Positions 1 through 7,593 of a stretch of DNA of 64,000 nt are shown one piece after another (the first letter of the stretch is position 1; every line of letters begins with the position of its first letter). Position numbers and translations under genes: made by a program. The notes below the pieces were generated by a model, which did not search any database, was not told the origin of the DNA, and worked only from the letters and a program-made list of their open reading frames with translations. The stretch lies in NCBI RefSeq assembly GCF_008086175.1, contig NZ_VSKM01000002.1, positions 1 to 64,000 on the forward strand. Reading direction: 5' to 3'. The stretch is from Bizionia saleffrena. Its GTDB lineage: Bacteria; Bacteroidota; Bacteroidia; Flavobacteriales; Flavobacteriaceae.

Positions 1-111
1 GACGACTACGCGAGTTTCAACGACTTGAAATCGAGGTCTAAAAGCCTCATAGAACTGTACGAAATCTGTGTAGAAAAAGAGAGGGGGTTTTCAATGTTGA
101 CGAGATCATAG
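1..111 (+). CDS. 3' end of an unknown gene (partial)
   Basis: An open frame enters from the left edge and ends at a TAG at 109-111, giving 36 residues that finish in SMLTRS. The piece is hydrophilic and helix-like, with no recognisable motif. I do not recognise the family. It lies at the distal side of the presumed integrated element, so it could belong to the element's cargo or mobilisation genes. The call rests only on the open frame and should be treated cautiously. Confidence 0.35.
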   Translation, partial: DDYASFNDLKSRSKSLIELYEICVEKERGFSMLTRS

Positions 112-202
112 TCTCCGCGTGTATAATAACCTTATTCCTCCCTTTTGTTCCTTCTTATTTATATGTCTTAATTTAGTGTTTTTATTGAAATGCTAACTTA
201 AG

Positions 203-323
203 ACGTGTATAATGCATTGCTAGTTCAGTGATTACTTGGAAAATCCTTCGGATTTTCCTCTGTTTCGTTTCCTTTTACTAAATTAGTTACTTAAACGCGC
301 AACACAACCATACACGAACACGT
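203..323. repeat. Imperfect inverted-repeat intergenic element with inner hairpin
   Basis: The left arm at 203-220 (ACGTGTATAATGCATTGC) is an imperfect inverted copy of 299-323; both share GTGTAT and TTGC blocks around ACGTG. Inside, 238-246 and 250-258 form a perfect 9-bp stem with loop TTC. I see no coding sequence. From memory, similar ACGTGTATAA...TATACACG elements occur between genes in accessory regions of many Bacteroidota genomes, but I cannot verify this here. A CATTGCTAGT 10-mer in the left arm recurs at 1525-1534. Confidence 0.45.
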
Positions 324-335
324 TGTAACCAATTT

Positions 336-434
336 TGACCCGTCCTGAATAAAGGCTACATAATTTTAAACATTATGTACAAAAATGACAAAGTAATTAG
401 ACGTTACAGCGAACCTTTCAAATTAAAAATCTAG
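336..434 (+). pseudogene. Probable IS3-family left-end remnant with truncated orfA
   Basis: An IS-like left end appears to begin TGACCCGTCCTGAATAAAGG at 336. It is followed by an ATG at 375 and a 19-codon frame starting MYKNDKVIRRYSEPFKLKI that stops at 432-434. This N-terminus resembles the first helix of IS3-family OrfA transposases, which normally run to about 90-120 residues. The coding sequence is cut off after the first helix and the SRAP gene starts 23 bases later. The family assignment is from recalled similarity, not a search. Confidence 0.45.
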
Positions 435-457
435 ACTAACTCATTATTTAAGACAAT

Positions 458-1222
458 ATGTGCTACGATATTAAAGCAAGTTATAAAGCTCAACTATATC
501 GAGCTAAACGAAAAGGCGACCTAGCCGCAGTTGAAGAAATATTAGAAAACTTAATTCCTTTAACTGATTTACCATCACACCACATTTCTGGATTTAGCCA
601 TCCCGAATTGTTAATATATACTGATGACTCACCCGATTTCCCTACTGTTGCAACTTGGGGACTAGTTCCTCATTGGGTAAAAGATGAAGTCCAAATGAAA
701 AAGTTTTGGAATAATACTTTAAATGCTCGTGGTGAAACGATTTTCGAAAAACCATCTTTTAGACAAGCAGCAAAAAATAATAGATGCTTAATTTATGTGG
801 ACGGGTTTTATGAACATCATCATTTTAATAATAAAACTTACCCATTCTTTATTCAACGTAAAGACGAAAACCCTATAGCCTTAGCTGGACTATGGAGTGA
901 ATGGATTAACCCTGAAACGAATGGCAGAATGAATACCTTTTCAATTGTAACAACAGTTGGGAATTCAATGTTAGCTAAGATCCACAATAACCCGAAAATA
1001 AAAGGCCCACGAATGCCATTGATTCTACCTCCTGCGCTAGAAGATAATTGGCTAAATACAATTGACGATGAATTAGATAAACAGAAAATTCAAGAATTAA
1101 TACAAAGCTCCCCAGAAGAAGAATTGAAAGCACACACGGTTAGAAAATTACGTGGCAAAGATTACATTGGTAATATCCCTGAAATCTCCAACGAATTCAT
1201 TTATGAAGAATTAGAATTTTAA
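458..1222 (+). CDS. SRAP (SOS response-associated peptidase, YedK/HMCES family)
   Basis: This 254-residue protein belongs to the family that crosslinks to abasic sites in single-stranded DNA through an N-terminal cysteine and shields them from breakage. Cys2 follows the initiator Met (MCYDI), which fixes the start at 458 because the family needs Cys exposed after Met removal. Other family marks are NARGET (about 89-94), GFYEH with the active-site Glu (about 116-120), and an HNNP...RMPLIL segment (about 175-190) carrying the conserved His and Arg-Met-Pro. The usual second aromatic residue of GFYEW is replaced by His. It lies alone in the accessory region, and such copies are common on phages and integrative elements. 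Family assignment is secure; its benefit to the element is inferred. Confidence 0.93.
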   Translation: MCYDIKASYKAQLYRAKRKGDLAAVEEILENLIPLTDLPSHHISGFSHPELLIYTDDSPDFPTVATWGLVPHWVKDEVQMKKFWNNTLNARGETIFEKPSFRQAAKNNRCLIYVDGFYEHHHFNNKTYPFFIQRKDENPIALAGLWSEWINPETNGRMNTFSIVTTVGNSMLAKIHNNPKIKGPRMPLILPPALEDNWLNTIDDELDKQKIQELIQSSPEEELKAHTVRKLRGKDYIGNIPEISNEFIYEELEF

Positions 1223-1228
1223 CGTTAA

Positions 1229-1250
1229 TAACTATAAACGTTTATAGTTA
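1229..1250. repeat. 22-bp perfect palindrome after the SRAP gene
   Basis: Bases 1229-1250 read the same on both strands (TAACTATAAAC and its complement). It begins seven bases past the SRAP stop. It could form a hairpin in RNA or be a binding site for a dimeric protein. There is no U-tract, so a strong terminator is unlikely. Confidence 0.7.
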
Positions 1251-1282
1251 ATTTATATGATTATTGCGTTTTCGGAAGAATA

Positions 1283-1392
1283 GCTCCACCGTTGCTCAAC
1301 CGTTGCTCCACCGTTGCTCCACCGTTGCTCCACCGTTGCTCCACCGTTGCTCCACCGTTGCTCCACCGTTGCTCCACCGTTGCTCCACCGTT
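1283..1392. repeat. Tandem array of ten 11-bp repeats (GCTCCACCGTT)
   Basis: Ten head-to-tail copies of GCTCCACCGTT run without spacers; only copy 2 differs, having A instead of C in CTCAACC. A partial GCT follows. The unit is GC-richer than its surroundings. Both strands remain open through the array simply because 11-bp units cycle frames without stops, so I do not call a gene. There are no spacers, hence it is not a CRISPR. It may be an iteron-like protein-binding array or a slippage-prone minisatellite. Confidence 0.93.
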
Positions 1393-1394
1393 GC

Positions 1395-1439
1395 TTTAGG
1401 TTACATTCATAACCAAATTGGTTATGAATGTAACCTAAA
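1395..1439. repeat. Perfect 22-bp-arm hairpin directly after the tandem array
   Basis: Arms 1395-1416 and 1418-1439 are exact inverted copies (TTTAGGTTACATTC... and its complement) around one central base at 1417. The hairpin abuts the last 11-bp unit. A perfect palindrome of this length is prone to cruciform extrusion and is unlikely by chance. No run of T follows on either strand. The remainder up to 1626 holds no gene or structure that I can support. Confidence 0.9.
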
Positions 1440-1626
1440 ATCAATCTTTGAAATGCTTTTCAAAAACTATTAAATTTAATGAAGGAAAACATTAAAAATA
1501 AGTAATCACCAAAATAGCTTACGTCATTGCTAGTATCTATTAATTTTTAATCTCTACTGCTTCAGTAATCAAATATGTCTAAAGCTATAGTCATGTATGA
1601 TGAATTTAATATTAGATTGAAAGTAA

Positions 1627-2328
1627 CTAACGTTTAATGTTAAAAACGGTATTTAAAAGAAAGATAGTAGCTTCTTCTTCAGTTACAAGTATCTTCTTTT
1701 CTTTTTTGAGCTTCTTTGGTTTCTCGGCTTCTTCTTTGGTTTTCGATTTAGTTTGAGTAACACTCGGAAATACGCCAGATGGATTCATAAGTTCTTTAAA
1801 GGATTTAAAATCCTTTTTATTCAATATAATCTCATTGGTTGTTTCATCAATTTGAGTAATACCTATGAAGTTTTCTTGAACATACGCCCAATGTTCTATA
1901 ATTGCTTTTTGCTGTATCTGAAATGATAAACTTGTTTCTTGTTTTAGATCCTCTATATCCTTTTGAACGTTTTCAAACATCCACATAGATATTCGCTTTA
2001 TGAAATCTAATTGCGTGATATACTTATTCAAGATAAAATCGAATTGCTTCGCATCTAAATCATTTTGTAGTTCAAGGAGTTTGAATGTATTTAAATCCAA
2101 ACGCTCCTTTTTAATCATGATATGATGGCTAGACTGTTCATTATTCAATAAAGCATTTGAACCATCTGGCTTTATGATTACAACCTTATCAAAAAGATTA
2201 TTATACGAACTATCTTCCCATTTTTCATTTTTGAATTGATTCCAAACTCTCCATGGAATATAAAATACCATAGGAACATACAACCGCTTAGTCATATCAA
2301 TATATATCTGATTGAATGATTCCTTCAT
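1627..2328 (-). CDS. Unknown 233-residue protein downstream of the integrase
   Basis: I do not recognise this family. The protein is hydrophilic and mostly helical in appearance, with an N-terminal region rich in Trp and Tyr (VPMVFYIPWRVWNQF), a Gln/Glu-rich middle, and a strongly basic Lys tract near residues 203-212. It has no signal peptide or clear membrane segment. Only 16 bases separate it from the integrase stop and both are on the minus strand, so they are probably co-transcribed. That position suits an element-specific accessory protein (directionality, replication or DNA binding), which is inference from context alone. Confidence 0.6.
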   Translation of the reverse strand: MKESFNQIYIDMTKRLYVPMVFYIPWRVWNQFKNEKWEDSSYNNLFDKVVIIKPDGSNALLNNEQSSHHIMIKKERLDLNTFKLLELQNDLDAKQFDFILNKYITQLDFIKRISMWMFENVQKDIEDLKQETSLSFQIQQKAIIEHWAYVQENFIGITQIDETTNEIILNKKDFKSFKELMNPSGVFPSVTQTKSKTKEEAEKPKKLKKEKKILVTEEEATIFLLNTVFNIKR

Positions 2329-2344
2329 TTAATTTTAATTTATT

Positions 2345-3658
2345 CTATAACATATGTGAGTAATCTTCTGGCAATTCAGCGTCTATGTCTCGTAAATATT
2401 TTTCTAATGCTGACATAGAAGAATGTCCAGTTATAAGCATTAATTTACTCTTAGCTTCAAATGGTGAAGACTGCTTCACTAAGTACCTGTATAATTTAGT
2501 GATATAAGTGTGCCTAAAACTATAAAGACCGTAATCCTTGTCTAACCCAAAATAATCCTTTACAACACGCTTAAATCGCTTGGAGTAATAATCTCGTTTG
2601 TTTTCAAGAGCGGTATCCCACTCCCCTCCTATCTCATCTGGAGTAAAAAGAGAAAGTTCTTTATTCATCTTGGATAAATCTGGTAATTCCTGAATCAATA
2701 AATCAGGAATTATTTTAGTTTTTAAAGGGCTATTCTTGGCTTGAAACTTTATCGTTTTATTTTTTAAATCAATATCCCCTACTTTAAGCCTACAAACTTC
2801 AATAGGACGTAAAAAATTATAGGAAATAAATTTTATGAAAAGTAAGAGATTTGTATCCTCTTTTTCTAAATACGTAAAAATCTCCTCTTGTCTTTCTTGA
2901 GTGTAAGTTTTGTTCCTTTTCGGAATCGCTTTTAAAACAGGTATTTGTTTGATAAAATTCGCATGAATAATATCATTATCAAACAGAACTTGCACAATAC
3001 TACTTAGGTCTGCACGAAAGTTGTTTCTATTTCGGGGACTTGTCCTTGCAAGAACATCACTTAAAAACTCTGATACCAACTTTTTGTTAACTTCATCGAT
3101 GCCCTTAACTTTAGGATGGATTTCTTCAACCCATTTAGTAAAGTTTTTCAACCTGTTTTCAAAGCTACGTCTGGTAGTATCATTTATAAGTTTTTCTTTT
3201 TGCTTTAAGCCAAAAGCGAAAGCTTCTTTATACCCCATTACAGGTTCTTCATCCACAACTGCTTTATGAATATTAAATTCAGCAACATTTTCAAGTTTTT
3301 TTATTGGCATAGACTTTTTATCTTTATCAATAATACCTTGAAAAACTAATGTGTTGTCAGAATATGGGCTATACCCTTTTTTAAGAAGCTTTAGTAATGA
3401 CTTTCGATAAGTAACTAATACGGAAAGTCTATCCTCCTTAGTTTTGAATTTATTTGCATTTGCGTAGATAGCAGTTTGTCGTTTAAGTTTTCCCGAATCT
3501 GGATCTCGATAAGAAAAATAGACGTACCAACGTTTATTTAGGTCTCCATTGCCAGAGTAAATTTTTGGAGTAGAAAAATTCTTTTTCAAACTTAAATCGT
3601 ATTCACTTTCGTATTCATTTTGTAGTTCCTGCGAAAGATAGTCAAAAATATTATGCAT
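2345..3658 (-). CDS. Tyrosine recombinase / integrase
   Basis: A 437-residue site-specific recombinase of the phage-integrase superfamily. The N-terminal half (to about 150) is an arm-type DNA-binding region with DPDSGK near residue 53, typical of Bacteroidota element integrases. A SAM-like core-binding domain follows (about 150-240), then the catalytic domain. Catalytic residues visible are Arg in NFLRPIEVCRL, Lys in the beta-hairpin, Arg in YSFRHTY (the first His of HxxR is Tyr), His in TGHSS, and the Tyr nucleophile in ALEKYLRD near the C-terminus. It starts 55 bases from the tRNA-fMet 3' end and leads a two-gene unit. A hairpin occupies nearly all the leader, so expression from this locus may be low until excision brings in a new promoter. 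Confidence 0.9.
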   Translation of the reverse strand: MHNIFDYLSQELQNEYESEYDLSLKKNFSTPKIYSGNGDLNKRWYVYFSYRDPDSGKLKRQTAIYANANKFKTKEDRLSVLVTYRKSLLKLLKKGYSPYSDNTLVFQGIIDKDKKSMPIKKLENVAEFNIHKAVVDEEPVMGYKEAFAFGLKQKEKLINDTTRRSFENRLKNFTKWVEEIHPKVKGIDEVNKKLVSEFLSDVLARTSPRNRNNFRADLSSIVQVLFDNDIIHANFIKQIPVLKAIPKRNKTYTQERQEEIFTYLEKEDTNLLLFIKFISYNFLRPIEVCRLKVGDIDLKNKTIKFQAKNSPLKTKIIPDLLIQELPDLSKMNKELSLFTPDEIGGEWDTALENKRDYYSKRFKRVVKDYFGLDKDYGLYSFRHTYITKLYRYLVKQSSPFEAKSKLMLITGHSSMSALEKYLRDIDAELPEDYSHML

Positions 3659-3660
3659 AA

Positions 3661-3692
3661 AATAACGGTTTGACTGAAGCCAAACCGTTATT
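3661..3692 (-). terminator. Hairpin between tRNA-fMet and integrase start
   Basis: Arms 3661-3672 and 3681-3692 are a perfect 12-bp inverted repeat with an 8-base loop. On the minus strand the stem ends TTATT and is followed by two T and then the integrase ATG. It would act as the tRNA terminator and also covers the translation start region of the integrase. Confidence 0.6.
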
Positions 3693-3712
3693 AATAAGAT
3701 AATTAAACTTAG

Positions 3713-3785
<73 letters not shown>

Positions 3786-3845
3786 TTGTTCGACTGCAAA
3801 GATACAAACCTTTTTAGATATAACAAGCCTATTTTTAATAAAATT

Positions 3846-4028
3846 TTACTGTTCTATATTAACCGCTTCAAAACCAATAAGTTCACCGTCAAAAAAAATT
3901 ACAGATAACTGTATTGGGTTACAACACACCTCGCAATCTTCTACATAAGTCTGTTTAGACTCGCTAGGATCAAGTAGCATAGAGATATTTTCCCAACAAT
4001 ATGGGCATTGAAATAAGTATTCGTACAT
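3846..4028 (-). CDS. CPXCG-motif cysteine-rich small protein
   Basis: A 60-residue protein with CPYC near the N-terminus (8-11) and a second cysteine cluster CEVCC (33-37), consistent with a single zinc ribbon. It matches the small family named for its CPxCG motif, although here the Gly after the second Cys is Trp. The family's function is not known. It sits alone, downstream of the LRR gene terminator and convergent with nothing. Its start is well supported by family length. Confidence 0.8.
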   Translation of the reverse strand: MYEYLFQCPYCWENISMLLDPSESKQTYVEDCEVCCNPIQLSVIFFDGELIGFEAVNIEQ

Positions 4029-4040
4029 AATTTATAGCAT

Positions 4041-4070
4041 AAAAAAGAGCCAACTAAATAGCTGGCTCTT
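4041..4070 (-). terminator. Rho-independent terminator of the LRR gene
   Basis: On the minus strand a stem built from AAGAGCCA and its complement (4045-4070) is followed by a T run (4041-4046). It lies 33 bases past the LRR stop codon. Confidence 0.75.
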
Positions 4071-4102
4071 GTTGTATTATAATAGCAATTTGTAAAAGAG
4101 TG

Positions 4103-4921
4103 TTAATCTCTCTCTACAACATAAGTGTCTTCTATATTTAAAATAGCTTTCTTAACGTCAACCTTATTATCGATAACACTAACATATTCACGAGCCATCA
4201 TATTATCGCTGATCATTAATGTATTAAGTTTTGATAAGTTATTTAGTTGAATTGGTAAATGACCTACCAATTTATTTTCGGATAAGATTAGCTCTTCTAA
4301 CTGCTTTAAATCGCTAAGTTCTGTTGGAATATACCCGTGTAATTTATTATCGATAAGACTTAACTTTTTGAGTAGTGTTAGTCGGCCTAACTCAACAGGA
4401 ATATCTCCAGTTAAAAAATTGCTTCCCAATTCTAAAGATTCAAGTTTATTCAATAGTCCTAAAGACGTCGGAATAGAACCAGATAATGAATTACTATACA
4501 ACGCTAATTTCTTTAAGTTTTTTAAATCTCCTAACTCTGAAGGAATAGTTCCCTCAAACGTATTTAAAAATAATTCCAATGTATTTAGATTGCTTAACAG
4601 CCCGAGTGAAGCAGGAATTGTTCCCGCGATTTTATTGAAACCCAAATTTAGATTTTGTAAATATTTGAGATTTCCTATTTCTTGAGGTAATGTCCCCGTT
4701 AGATTATTCAATTGTAAATCTAAAGCAACAACTTTATCATTTTCTACAGTCACTCCGTACCACGTAGTTACTGGCTCAGAGATATCCCAAGTATTTGTCC
4801 ACTGCTCACCCTGTGTAGAACTATATATCGCTAATAATGCCTCTTTTTCTAATGAAGAGATGTTTGCGACTGCAAAGGCAGAGACCAACAAACAAAGCAA
4901 GGTTAATTTAATAGTTTTCAT
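4103..4921 (-). CDS. Secreted leucine-rich-repeat protein
   Basis: A 272-residue protein with an N-terminal signal peptide (about 1-19, LTLLCLLVSAFAVA). A cap region containing WTNTWDIS and WYGVTV resembles the plant-type LRR N-terminal domain. Seven or so repeats of 23-24 residues follow, with consensus LxxLxxLxLxxNxLxGxIPxxLGxL from about residue 66 to 235. The repeats are the plant-like subclass (GxIP) often seen in surface proteins of Bacteroidota. There is no T9SS sorting domain or lipobox, so its final location is unclear (periplasm or released). It has its own terminator. Binding partner unknown. Confidence 0.85.
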   Translation of the reverse strand: MKTIKLTLLCLLVSAFAVANISSLEKEALLAIYSSTQGEQWTNTWDISEPVTTWYGVTVENDKVVALDLQLNNLTGTLPQEIGNLKYLQNLNLGFNKIAGTIPASLGLLSNLNTLELFLNTFEGTIPSELGDLKNLKKLALYSNSLSGSIPTSLGLLNKLESLELGSNFLTGDIPVELGRLTLLKKLSLIDNKLHGYIPTELSDLKQLEELILSENKLVGHLPIQLNNLSKLNTLMISDNMMAREYVSVIDNKVDVKKAILNIEDTYVVERD

Positions 4922-5082
4922 AAGGTTAGATTTAAGACTAATTATATATCAAATATACTTTGAAATATGACTAACTACAAGTTTTTTCGACGAACGACAC
5001 AAATAATATTAAAAACATAGCTTTTAATAGGCTACTAATAACTTCTAACCTACCTGTAAACACTGATAAATAGCCGCTCTTT

Positions 5083-6990
5083 CTAATATAACTTCTCTAA
5101 TTCTTCTTGAACATTCTCCCAGTCTTCCATTAAAGTCTTCAGTTTTTCTTTTTTAGCTTCGTAAATACCAAAAAACTTAGGATCTGAAACGACCTCGTCG
5201 TAATTAGTTGCTAATTCAACGTCGATTGCTTTGATATCTTTTTCTAACTGATTTACTTTAGACTCAATATTACTCAATTTATTATTAAGAGATTTTAGTT
5301 TCTTTTGGTCGCCGTAACTCTGTTTTTTGGTTTCTTTAGGTGTTTCTTTTACAACCGTTCGCTTTTCCACTTCTCGTAAATTTTCAACTTTACGTTGCTC
5401 TAGGTAATAATCGATATCCCCTAAATACTTTCTAATATTCTGATCCTTAAATTCGTAAAGTGTTGAGGTTAATCCTTGTAGAAAATCTCTATCGTGAGAG
5501 ACGAGAATTAGGGTGCCTTCAAATTTTATTAAGGCCTCTTTTAGTACGTTTTTAGATTTAATATCCAAGTGGTTAGTAGGCTCATCCATAATAAGCACAT
5601 TAAACGGTTGCAGCATTAATTTTGCTAGTGCCAAACGGTTTCTTTCCCCTCCAGATAATACTCTTACATATTTTTCTGCATCATCCCCGCGAAATAAAAA
5701 CGAACCTAAAATATCGCGTACTTTACTTCTGTTGGTTTCATTTGCCGCATCAATCATAGTATCTAAAACGGTTTTGGTACCGTCTAAATATTCTGCTTGA
5801 TTTTGTGCAAAATACCCTATTTGAACGTTGTGACCCAATTTAAGATAGCCACCGTGCTCAATATCACCCACTAAGATTTTAGCCAATGTCGATTTACCCT
5901 GTCCGTTTTGCCCTACAAAGGCGGTTTTAACATCGCGCTCTATCAATAAGTCAACTCCCGAGAGTACTTGCTTTTCACCATATCTTTTAGAGAGATCATC
6001 AGCTTCAATAACCACTTTACCTGGCGTTATAGAAACAGGAAAATTTAAGGTCATTACACTATTATCATCTTCATCAACCTCAATTCTATCTATTTTATCC
6101 AGCTTTTTTATTAAAGATTGCGCCATTGTCGCTTTACTTGCTTTGGCTCTAAACTTTTCAATTAATTTTTCGGTTTGCTCAATCTGCTTTTGCTGATTTT
6201 TTTGCGATGCCAATTGTTGCGTTCTTAACTCTTCGCGCAACACTAAATATTGCGTATATGGTTTCGGATAATCGTAAATACGCCCTAAAGAAATTTCAAT
6301 AGTACGATTCGTAACATTATCTAGAAACATTTTATCGTGCGATACAATAGCTACTGCACCAAAATAGTTTTTAAGAAAACCTTCTAGCCAGATAATAGAT
6401 TCGATATCTAAGTGATTTGTTGGCTCATCGAGAAGTAATACATCGTTATTTTGAAGTAACAACTTTGCTAATTCTATACGCATTCTCCATCCTCCAGAGA
6501 ACGTATCGGTTAGTTTATCGAAATCTTCTCTTTGAAATCCTAATCCTTGAAGAATTTTTTCGGTTTCCCCTTGATAATTATAACCTCCGATTATCTCATA
6601 TTGGTGCTGTACCTCATTAAGTTCCACCATAAAATCGTGGTACACGTCACTTTCGTAATCGGTACGCTCGGCCAATTGGGTATTAATGTGCTCCATTTTA
6701 GCCTCCAATTCCTTAATCTCTACGAAGGCTTGGTGAGCCTCTTCTAAAACAGTACGCCCTAACACAAAATCGATGTCTTGTCTTAAGAAACCTATTTTAA
6801 GTTCTTTATCCGAAGCTATTTGCCCGGTATCGGGTTCCATGTCTTTAGACAATATTTTAAGCATTGTAGATTTTCCTGCCCCATTTTTTCCTATGAGCCC
6901 CACTCTATCACCATTACCGAGTTTAAATGTAATGTCTTCAAAGAGGTAGACCCCTTGAAATGATATCGATAAGTTATGTATGTTTAGCAT
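5083..6990 (-). CDS. ABC-F family ATPase (Uup/EttA-like)
   Basis: A 635-residue soluble twin ABC ATPase without membrane segments, as in ABC-F translation or ribosome-associated factors. The first cassette has GKNGAGKST (about 36-44), signature FSGGWRMR and LLLDEPTNHLD. A charged inter-domain linker follows (about 245-300). The second cassette has GQNGQGKST, LSGGERNRLAL and LIMDEPTNHLD. The C-terminus (about 530-635) is a Lys/Glu-rich coiled coil, as in Uup-type proteins that also bind DNA. It stands alone on the minus strand, divergent from the DUF983 gene. The subfamily and substrate ribosomal state cannot be set from motifs alone. Confidence 0.92.
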   Translation of the reverse strand: MLNIHNLSISFQGVYLFEDITFKLGNGDRVGLIGKNGAGKSTMLKILSKDMEPDTGQIASDKELKIGFLRQDIDFVLGRTVLEEAHQAFVEIKELEAKMEHINTQLAERTDYESDVYHDFMVELNEVQHQYEIIGGYNYQGETEKILQGLGFQREDFDKLTDTFSGGWRMRIELAKLLLQNNDVLLLDEPTNHLDIESIIWLEGFLKNYFGAVAIVSHDKMFLDNVTNRTIEISLGRIYDYPKPYTQYLVLREELRTQQLASQKNQQKQIEQTEKLIEKFRAKASKATMAQSLIKKLDKIDRIEVDEDDNSVMTLNFPVSITPGKVVIEADDLSKRYGEKQVLSGVDLLIERDVKTAFVGQNGQGKSTLAKILVGDIEHGGYLKLGHNVQIGYFAQNQAEYLDGTKTVLDTMIDAANETNRSKVRDILGSFLFRGDDAEKYVRVLSGGERNRLALAKLMLQPFNVLIMDEPTNHLDIKSKNVLKEALIKFEGTLILVSHDRDFLQGLTSTLYEFKDQNIRKYLGDIDYYLEQRKVENLREVEKRTVVKETPKETKKQSYGDQKKLKSLNNKLSNIESKVNQLEKDIKAIDVELATNYDEVVSDPKFFGIYEAKKEKLKTLMEDWENVQEELEKLY

Positions 6991-7119
6991 AAATTTGCAA
7001 CTATTGTTACCAAGTTTTAGATTAATAAAACTTAAGTTTGTGTTTTAAACGTGAGCTTACTTCAAGCTATAATTAAAATATGTTTTTCCCGAAAGATTGA
7101 CTCCTTAATTGAAGAATTC

Positions 7120-7152
7120 TTTGACTAAAAAAAACACTTTATTCTAACTTTC
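7120..7152 (+). promoter_or_regulatory. Candidate Bacteroidetes-type promoter for the DUF983 gene
   Basis: A -33 TTTG at 7120-7123 and a -7 TAACTTTC at 7145-7152 are separated by 21 bases, close to the TTTG/TAnnTTTG consensus of the primary sigma factor in this phylum. The predicted start is 40-50 bases upstream of the chosen ATG. Confidence 0.5.
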
Positions 7153-7200
7153 GAATTAAATCGCGTTTAGTTTATAAAAATGCAAAAGTACATAAATATT

Positions 7201-7593
7201 ATGTTTAAAAAAGGATCTAAATTATACGGAATATTTAAAGGCGTTTGTCCGAAGTGTCATAACGAGTCTATGTACAAAAACACCAATCCCTATAAGTTAA
7301 ATGATATTTTTGAGATGCACGATAGATGCAGCCATTGTAATACAAGATATAAAATAGAACCCTCGTTTTTTATAGGTTCTATGTATGTTAGTTATGGTTT
7401 AGGTATTGCATTCTCTGTTGCTGCATTTGTTATTAGTTACCTTTTTATAGGAAGTTCTTTAACCACTGCTTTTGTCGCAATTGTAGTAACGCTCATTGGC
7501 TTTATGCCAATAATTATGCGATTATCTAGAAATATATGGATAAATATTTTTATGAGTTATGATAAAATTTTAGATAAAAACGCTAAGAAATAA
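7201..7593 (+). CDS. DUF983 family membrane protein
   Basis: A protein of 130 residues with two N-terminal CxxC pairs (CPKC and CSHC), likely a zinc ribbon, then two membrane helices (about 68-87 and 92-110). This matches DUF983, which has no established role. I chose the ATG at 7201 (MFKKGSKLY), because homologues usually begin a few residues before GxCPxC; an in-frame ATG seven codons upstream at 7180 is the alternative. The 3' end overlaps the convergent FAD oxidoreductase by 11 bases. Confidence 0.85.
   Translation: MFKKGSKLYGIFKGVCPKCHNESMYKNTNPYKLNDIFEMHDRCSHCNTRYKIEPSFFIGSMYVSYGLGIAFSVAAFVISYLFIGSSLTTAFVAIVVTLIGFMPIIMRLSRNIWINIFMSYDKILDKNAKK

Larger units (their letters stand above)
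1..3712. mobile_element. Inferred end of an integrative element inserted at tRNA-fMet
   Basis: A tyrosine recombinase starts 55 bases beyond the 3' end of tRNA-fMet and reads away from it, the usual layout of tRNA-targeted genomic islands. The stretch also carries an unknown gene next to the integrase, a tandem repeat array, an SRAP gene, an IS remnant and a structured repeat, whereas everything right of the tRNA is conserved housekeeping sequence. The other end and the second att copy would lie left of the window, so the boundaries are inferred. No conjugation genes are visible here. Confidence 0.45.

Noticed and set aside
1283-1392. CRISPR array
   Set aside because: The 11-bp units are contiguous without spacers and no cas gene is present.
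1253-1473. Open frames on both strands through the 11-bp repeat array
   Set aside because: The frames exist only because the 11-bp unit lacks stops in all phases; the peptides are pure repeat plus palindrome sequence with no start context or family match.
1627-2328. Toxin-antitoxin or restriction role for the 233-residue protein
   Set aside because: No toxin, nuclease or methyltransferase motif and no paired small gene; only its position beside the integrase can be stated.
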